The translations under genes were made by a program, and so were the position numbers. The notes below the pieces were generated by a model that ran no database searches, had not been told where the DNA came from, and was given only the letters and a program-made list of their open reading frames with translations. DNA of 64,000 nt, taken from contig NC_087381.1 in assembly GCF_963675165.1 (NCBI RefSeq), forward strand, positions 1,550,001-1,614,000. The letters are read 5' to 3'. Positions 57,929 through 64,000 of this stretch are shown here, piece by piece. Each line of letters begins with the position of its first letter. The first letter of the stretch is position 1. The stretch comes from Halichondria panicea (lineage: Eukaryota > Porifera > Demospongiae > Suberitida > Halichondriidae).

Positions 57929-59368
57929 TTATCGTACGTACATCTCTATTATCTCAATGGGTGTCTCTTCATCATAAATGTCTTCATCAGAACAAAGCCT
58001 CATCTCGATATCGTCTGTAGTCGGTTGAGGGAGTTGCTTGCAGAACCACGGTGGATTGTTGAACTCACAGCAAGTACTGGTACCCCCGCATCCCTGACCA
58101 TCCCAGAGTGGATCATCAGGGAAAAAGATAAATCTACGTGCTTGTCGACTTCCAGTTTCACAGAAGTAGTCTTGACCAATGAAGGGAGGTACAACTCCAG
58201 TGTAGGTGAGGTCAGGTCTTGTGCAGGGACATACCGCTGTAGTGGAGCGAGTTTCATCGATTGCATTCACAAATGTCCAGATGTGCTGACGAGGCGACTG
58301 ACCATGGGTTAGGCTCACACCATCAACGTAAACATCATCAATAGATAAAGCTCTGTTATTGAAATATGGAGTGAAAGCATCCGAAGTGCTACTTTGATAT
58401 GCAATGATTCGACCACAAACTTTCGAATACTCCACCCCATAAGTTGAATAGGTAGTGGAAGTACATCCTGGTTCTTCTACTCGGCCACAAGTACGCAATG
58501 GTGGTTCTGTTCTGGTTACCAGTCTCAATCCCTCTGGGCAGTTTTGGTTGGGATTGGTCATGTCAAGGTTGGCTACCCTCATCCATCCTCCTGCAGTATT
58601 GCAGCTACAGCTTGTTCGATTCATGTCACAGTAGACCTGAACAGGAGAGCTAGTACTGTCAGTCGCGATCCAGTATTCTCCAGATGGTCGGTCTTGAGGG
58701 ATGTCACTACAAGAGCTAGCTGGGTTTCCTATTCTTGCTCCAGGATAGTATGCCATTGGACCTAACTCAGCAATATGGTTGTTCAGTTGCTCGTTAGTAG
58801 ACTGTACTTGCTTATTAGTACTGCTCAGTTGCTCAGAAAAGTTGTTTTGAAGGAGCAAAATTGAATCACTGAGTTGAGCTTGTAGGATTTGAATCTGTTG
58901 ACTGGATCGGTTGTTCAGTTGTTCGTTCATGGACTGTATTTGCTTATTGTTACAGCTCATCTGGTTCTTCAACTCTATATTGGTGTACACGAGTGCTGCC
59001 ACAGCTACCAACAGAGACAGAAAAACAAAAGCTACAATGAAAAAAAGTGCAAGGCACTTTTTAGCACATCCATTTTTAGCCAAGTTTTGCCTTATTCTCT
59101 TCGTGTTATCTAGAATGTCGTAGGTAGAATTAGTCTCTGCCGTATTATTTATTACATCAAAAGCAGTGTATGATATGTTAGTTCTCGATGCGAACGTTTC
59201 TCTCCCGTTGTTCTCAATGACACTGTAGCCATTATCTTGAGTGGAAGTTCTTTCGTCTCCAGAAGTCCCAATATTGTAGGCAGTGTTTTCCTGCACTGCA
59301 GTGGCTTGTATTTCTTTTTCTCTTCTATTTTTAGTGTGCACAACATCGTAGGAAACGTTTGGCTCCAT
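57929..59368 (-). CDS. Type II receptor-like protein with tyrosine-motif tail, F6
   Basis: Single exon, 479 residues. Tail tyrosines lie at 7, 31, 48, 67 and 83: VSYDVV (5-10) and STYDIL (81-86) fit the ITIM consensus, and YSVI is a YxxI motif. The transmembrane helix is at about 105-128. The coiled-coil stalk and membrane-proximal sequence (NIELKNQMS, NEQLNN repeats, ELGPMAYYPGARIGNPASSC) are almost identical to F3, whereas the tail is diverged from F3 and close to the truncated copy at 42,261. The fibrinogen-related domain (about 212-479) matches F5 and F3, with a distinct end (CSDEDIYDEETPIE) shared with the 3' relics. A surface receptor role is inferred from architecture. Confidence 0.88.
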   Translation of the reverse strand: MEPNVSYDVVHTKNRREKEIQATAVQENTAYNIGTSGDERTSTQDNGYSVIENNGRETFASRTNISYTAFDVINNTAETNSTYDILDNTKRIRQNLAKNGCAKKCLALFFIVAFVFLSLLVAVAALVYTNIELKNQMSCNNKQIQSMNEQLNNRSSQQIQILQAQLSDSILLLQNNFSEQLSSTNKQVQSTNEQLNNHIAELGPMAYYPGARIGNPASSCSDIPQDRPSGEYWIATDSTSSPVQVYCDMNRTSCSCNTAGGWMRVANLDMTNPNQNCPEGLRLVTRTEPPLRTCGRVEEPGCTSTTYSTYGVEYSKVCGRIIAYQSSTSDAFTPYFNNRALSIDDVYVDGVSLTHGQSPRQHIWTFVNAIDETRSTTAVCPCTRPDLTYTGVVPPFIGQDYFCETGSRQARRFIFFPDDPLWDGQGCGGTSTCCEFNNPPWFCKQLPQPTTDDIEMRLCSDEDIYDEETPIEIIEMYVR

Positions 59369-59974
59369 AATTCACTGTTGAAACACTACCACTGACTTGA
59401 AATAGAAATAGACAGGCTGCTACTGTATGTTAGTTATAAACTATATAATATATAGACTTGATATTCAGTACATTTCCCTTCTACATTGTCTTGTTTTGGT
59501 ATCCCTTTATTCAGTACATGTACAGTGTGTATCTTTAAATGATGTCATGCATGCCAAGGTTATAGGGTATGTTATAAGAGAAGGGTAGGAGGTTAAGTAT
59601 GTATATATATAGGCATGCATCATAATAAAGATTCTTAGATTACACTGAGTATTTTCATTTGCAAGATGGTTTATTGCTGTGCGTGCACTGTGTAATTGTG
59701 TGACAATTTGTATTAAGTTGCGCAACCATTTTTGGTCATTCAATTAAGTGTGCCCAATTGGGCCTGAGTACTATAATTAACTGGCTACTTTATGAGCATG
59801 ATTTGAAGTCAATCATATCTATATATGCATGGGTGAGTGCATATATGGTAGCTAATTGAGATCCCTCTTTTCATTGGAGAGCTACAGTACTATAGCAACC
59901 AATATGAAGTTCCCGTTCAGGAGAATAATTATAGCGAGCCAGCAGCAATTATTCTCGTTCGCATTCTAAGCACT
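59369..59974. other. Upstream region of F6
   Basis: Holds the F6 promoter. Sequence around 59,469-59,485 (CAGTACATTTCCCTTC) matches the block next to the conserved CGAGTG-type motif of the other family members. No other gene. Confidence 0.5.
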
Positions 59975-60082
59975 ATTCTCCTGCGTTGCAATGGCTTGTA
60001 TTTCTCTTTCTCTTCTATTGTTAGTGTGCACAATATACATGTGTATAGCGTATTGTGTACAGGCAACGTTTAGCTCCGTAAC
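59975..60082 (-). pseudogene. 5'-end relic of fibrinogen-like gene
   Basis: On the minus strand it resembles the first ~30 codons of F6 (AGTGTGCACAA, TCTTCTATTGTTAG, GCAATGGCTTG blocks), with an internal insertion and the start codon changed from ATG to ACG (GCTCCGTAA, where F6 has GCTCCATAA). Upstream motifs (60,161) are still present. No downstream part of the gene remains. Confidence 0.75.
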
Positions 60083-60516
60083 TGCTGTCAGAAATCTACC
60101 ACTGACTTGAGACTGTTACTGTATTTGACAAGTTGCTGTGCACTTGGGTATAAAAATACCCTAAGTGCAATACTCGGCACATTTCCCTTCCTGTAATGTC
60201 TATTGTTAATCAGTAGATCTACAGTGTCTGTGAGTCATCAGATGGTTACAGGTTATGCTGTAAGAGAATAACTGATGTGTGATGGGAGATCAGTATGTGC
60301 TTAACTAGGCGTATTATCAATGGAGGGGAATGTTAGGGTTATGCTTTTTTATGCAAGAAGTTTCTTGCTGTGCATGCACAATGTGCACGAATGCGTGTCA
60401 ATGTCTATTTGCTTTAATTCAGTGCTGAATGCCTCGTCGATCAAAAAGAATTAGTCATTTAAGCATGCTCCATTGTGCCTGCAAGTACTGCATTTAACAG
60501 ATGACTTTTTACACAG
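60083..60516. other. End of SIN3 intron 11
   Basis: Family-type upstream sequence (conserved motif at 60,161) followed by ordinary intron up to the exon 12 acceptor at 60,516. No gene. Confidence 0.5.
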
Positions 60517-63500
60517 GTGTGAGGACGAACGATTTGAACTCGACGTTGTCTTGGAAACCAATCTCTCTGCAATACGGTATCTCGAAGCCATTCAGAAGAA
60601 AATGTCGCGGTACGTAATGGTTGGAGCTTACTATTTCAGTATGTGCAATGTACGTACATGCATGTATATGTTGATACTCCCAGCTCACACCCACTCACAC
60701 CACTCACACCCTCACACCACTCACACCTCACACCCTCACAGGATGTCTTCCGAGGAGCTCACTCAGTTCACACTCGACAGTGGTGTAGGGGGGCGCTCTG
60801 AGATACTACAACGAAAGGCCATACATCGTATCTATGGCGACAAGGCTGCGGACATTGTAGATGGCCTAGTAAAGAACCCCAATATAGCCGTACCTGTGGT
60901 TCTTAAGAGGTAAGAGTGAATAAATAATTATTGACCGTAATGTTACAATACTGCTTGTAAGCATGTTACGTTTTAGTTTGATTCAAGTGCCCAAAAGCTC
61001 ATTCTAAGTTTTCAGAAAACCTAAAAATGGATTATTAAAACTCAAAACTGGGTGGTTCTGGAAATGCAGTGTGTCATGTGACTGTGTGTATCTTGTCTTG
61101 TGCTATGTATTATGACTATGTTATGTACGATCTATAATTATATCTGCACACAGGCTGAAGTCGAAACAAGAGGAATGGCTTGAGGCTCAGAAATCATTCA
61201 ACAAAACGTGGAGAGACCAACTGGAGAAGTATTACCTCAAGTCTTTGGACCACCAAGGAATCAACTTCAAACAAGTGAGGAGGATGAGTGGGTAGAGAAT
61301 GAGTGGGTGTGTGATGAGTGGGTGGAGGATGAAGTGGGTGTACATGTACATTACATTACACTGAGTAGCATTGCAAATCAACCACTTTATATCACTTCAC
61401 GCGTACAGTGCACAGCGTCGTATTACTACTGACAACAATGTTTTGCAAGCATCAAACTCTGCGAGTGCTACTACATGTCATGTATACTGGCTTTGCAAAA
61501 AATATGATCACAACCTATTTACGTATCATATGACCTTCGCAAAATCACAATGTTGCTCATTCGCTAAGGTTTTCCACATTGTAGTAATACAGTACATGTA
61601 GTTCACATAAATTTTCTTTGTTTTGGTGGTACATAGTACATGTAGCTGTTAGCGCCCCAAAACGTTTAATCCGTACGTTTATCTAGGTGGAGCTCAAAGG
61701 AGGTCTGACACGTGATCCAGTTTTTAATACAAAGTATTGTTTTTTAATCCGTAATTTTGCAAGAGCCCAGACTACATGTACATGTATTATTATCTCCCCA
61801 GGTGGACACTCGAGCCATGCGCTCAAAGTCCCTCATCACAGAGCTAGAGACAGTGTTTGACGAGAGACAGGAACAGCTGGCAGAGGGCGGGGCTCCAGTA
61901 TTAGGACCACACCTACTTTACTCATTTCCCAGTGAAGGCGATGTGTTCAATGATGCTGTCGGCCTTGTCATGTACTATACTAAGAGGGCGTCCAGTTTAC
62001 AGCACAGCGATGCTTTAAAGATCAGGTCCCTGTTGACCATGACACTGGCGGACTTCTTCTTTTATCCGAGGTGAGACTCAGAGAGGATACAGCACATGTA
62101 CTGTATAGAGTGTTGTAGTATGTGCATTTGTTGTATAGCGTGTGTGTCTATAATTATGTTTGCATTTCCTCGCATTCCTCGCTTATAAAAATAACAGTAT
62201 ACGGGGGGAAAAGCTCTGTATTTTCAAATTCAGCTTGTAAACTTTCTCACACCCTCCAAATACACACCTCGTACACATCCACACACACACACACACACAC
62301 CCACCCACACACACCCACACACCCACACACCACACACCACACACACACACCACACTCTCACAGAGCCGAGGTGAGCTCAGAGGATGACCTCAGTCCTGAC
62401 ACAGACTCTGACTCTATGGAAGTGGATATCACTCCAACCAGGGAAATGGGTGAAGCTTCTACGCCTGTCCGAGTAGCTAGTAACCAAGACAACAAGAGCG
62501 GAGACAAGTCAATCGGGAGTGCACTAGTACCTGAAGTTCAACCACACTTTGCCGTGAGTATAAAGTAACATTTAAATACGCGTGTACACCTCTTGCAGTA
62601 GCGGGTTGTTAGAGAGGTTTTTGAAGGCCAGGACAACGTGTGATTGGGTAAAGGTCTCATTTGTAGTGAGAGAATTTTCGGCGCAGCTAAACACGATAGC
62701 TCAGAGGAGGTCCATTTTCGAGAGCCAGAGTCTGTTGACAATAGAGATCGGACTACAAATTAGTGCTCTGTTTCTGTATAAAGCATATAAAGCATGAAAT
62801 AAAATGTGAACTGAAAATGCTACTCTAATTGAGCTAAGGTATGTACAGTAGTATACAGAGGAGCCTATGGCGTGGTCCCACTGTGTACTGATACATTGTG
62901 GTGCAAAGGAGTGTAACAGCCACAGTATAAGTTGTTGTTGTGAAGAGTGTTGAACTACTGATTTGTATCTCTCGTAGAGCATGGACTATCATGTGATGTT
63001 CACCAACAGTGTCCTCTACACATTCTTCCGACTATTCCAGGTGGGTGTGGTCATCACTGTGTGTGTGTGTACCATACTGTACATGTACATGGTATCATTA
63101 TGGTCATAGTACATGTATCTCAAAAACAAAGATCTCTGCATGGTTGTGTTCTCCTGACCCGTGCAGTTTCTGTGTGAGCGCTTGAACAAAGTGTACCAGT
63201 CTTCTCTGTCGAGCATAGCGGAGCTAGAGTCCCACTCCACTGTCACAAGTCTGGAGGAGCTGAACGGTGAGGCAGACGGGGAGGGGGTGGGGTCAGTTAG
63301 CATGACGACTAGTGACGTATGCGTTGTGTGTTTTAGATCGGTCTGATTACAAGTATAGTTGCATGAGGTCTCATAAATGTTCAGTTATTATACTTAAAGG
63401 CAGTATGCAATAGAGTTACTTGTACATTGTACCTAATGACCTTAATAGAATCGGCTATTTTCATACCGATACAATGATTTCATTCTCGTTCATTTGTCAT

Positions 63501-63787
63501 AGCGAAATTATGTAGAGCTGTCCCTCCCTCCCTTGATTTTAGCATACATACATGTACAAACAGGAACATTAATTTTTAATCTGTACTTTAATTTGGATTT
63601 TGGAGTTTTTCATGTGCATGTGATATAGACTGTATTTGCTATTACCCTTCAGGGGGTGATGGGGTGGAGTCAGCAGAGGTGAAGGAGAGCTCTGTGGCGC
63701 TCCAACTGGGTCTCCGGAAACCACCTGACATCAAAGTGGAAGAGTACTACCCCACTTTCCTCAATATGGCCAAGAATTTCATGGAAG
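60517..63787 (+). CDS. SIN3: SIN3 corepressor scaffold, exons 12-19 (continues beyond window)
   Basis: Exons in phase with exon 11: 60,517-60,609; 60,742-60,909; 61,154-61,274; 61,802-62,070; 62,364-62,553; 62,978-63,040; 63,167-63,266; 63,653-63,787. Exons 12-15 complete the histone-deacetylase interaction domain ([48 protein letters not shown], then [18 protein letters not shown]). Exon 16 is acidic and Ser-rich. Exons 17-19 match the SIN3 C-terminal domain ([28 protein letters not shown]). The last visible exon ends with one base of a split codon, so the gene continues to the right. The split AG|G TGT codon across the 21.5-kb intron confirms that exons 11 and 12 belong together. Confidence 0.92.
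62275..62360. repeat. CA-rich simple repeat
   Basis: CACACA/CCCACACA run ending just before the SIN3 exon 16 acceptor. Confidence 0.9.
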
Positions 63788-64000
63788 GTAGGGTACAACT
63801 GAGTGACCACATCTCAAGGGGTTTATAGAAAGCCTTTTACTGTGTTTCTCAAAGCAAGAGCAGATTACAGAAGGTACCTTGTGATTTCCTAGTTTAGGTT
63901 GGGTATACATGTAGAAGGCCTTTTAAGTAAGAGCAGATTACAGAAGGTACCTTGTGATTCCCTAGTTTGGGGTTGGGTTTACTGGTGTGTGGCTCCCTTG
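63500..64000 (+). repeat. Right arm of the window-scale inverted repeat
   Basis: 63,480-63,960 is the reverse complement of about 2000-2500 at very high identity, covering intron, exon 19 and the following intron with its 64-bp repeat units. The right arm lacks the transposon present in the left arm. Confidence 0.85.

Overview
The window looks like nuclear DNA of a marine sponge (probably a demosponge). It is AT-rich and has GT-AG introns, some only 50-60 bp long. It carries animal-type housekeeping genes (SIN3, a Rab8-like GTPase, GPATCH4) among lineage-specific membrane-receptor-like families and many small DNA transposons. The host assignment is an inference from gene content. All splice sites were read by eye.

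Layout. (1) 1-2500: an inverted copy of a piece of the SIN3 gene (exon at 2192-2326), whose intron carries a 1.94-kb TTAA-flanked element. It is joined at about 2500 to the 5' end of a membrane-protein gene. The same SIN3 piece lies in forward orientation at 63.5-64.0 kb, so the window is bounded by an inverted repeat about 61 kb apart. (2) 2.6-6.1 kb: non-coding sequence with nested inverted-repeat elements and a minisatellite. (3) 6.1-24.4 kb: a recent tandem array of one membrane-protein family. Copies A (7392-9365) and B (13555-15528) are intact and nearly identical. C (18089-19879) and D (20606-22582) are broken, and two 3' fragments of C-type copies precede A and B. Each A/B/D repeat carries a decayed fragment of a fibrinogen-like gene and one or more duplicated 3' exons of the neighbouring Rab gene. 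A 5'-truncated LINE sits in one repeat. (4) 23.8-28.8 kb: the complete seven-exon Rab8-like gene (minus) head-to-head with six-exon GPATCH4 (plus). (5) 28.9-32.2 kb: two minus-strand genes (F1, and F2 which is frameshifted) for type II membrane proteins with a fibrinogen-related ectodomain. (6) 32.9-64.0 kb: SIN3 on the plus strand, 19 exons visible, running off the right end. The intron between exons 11 and 12 is about 21.5 kb. It holds an antisense cluster of the fibrinogen-like family: F3, F4, F5 and F6 intact, one truncated copy and four smaller relics, separated by segmentally duplicated spacers with fold-back elements.

The most interesting system is the fibrinogen-like family. Each intact intronic member has a short cytoplasmic N-terminus with repeated tyrosine motifs, several matching the ITIM consensus and in F4/F5 one ITAM-like pair. 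A single transmembrane helix, a coiled-coil or Asn-rich stalk and a fibrinogen-related C-terminal domain follow. The copies look mix-and-match: F5 has the tail and stalk of F4 but the ectodomain of F6. Together with the adjacent Cys-rich polytopic membrane-protein array, this resembles a fast-evolving, immune-type surface-receptor locus. That role is an inference; no function is shown by the sequence alone.
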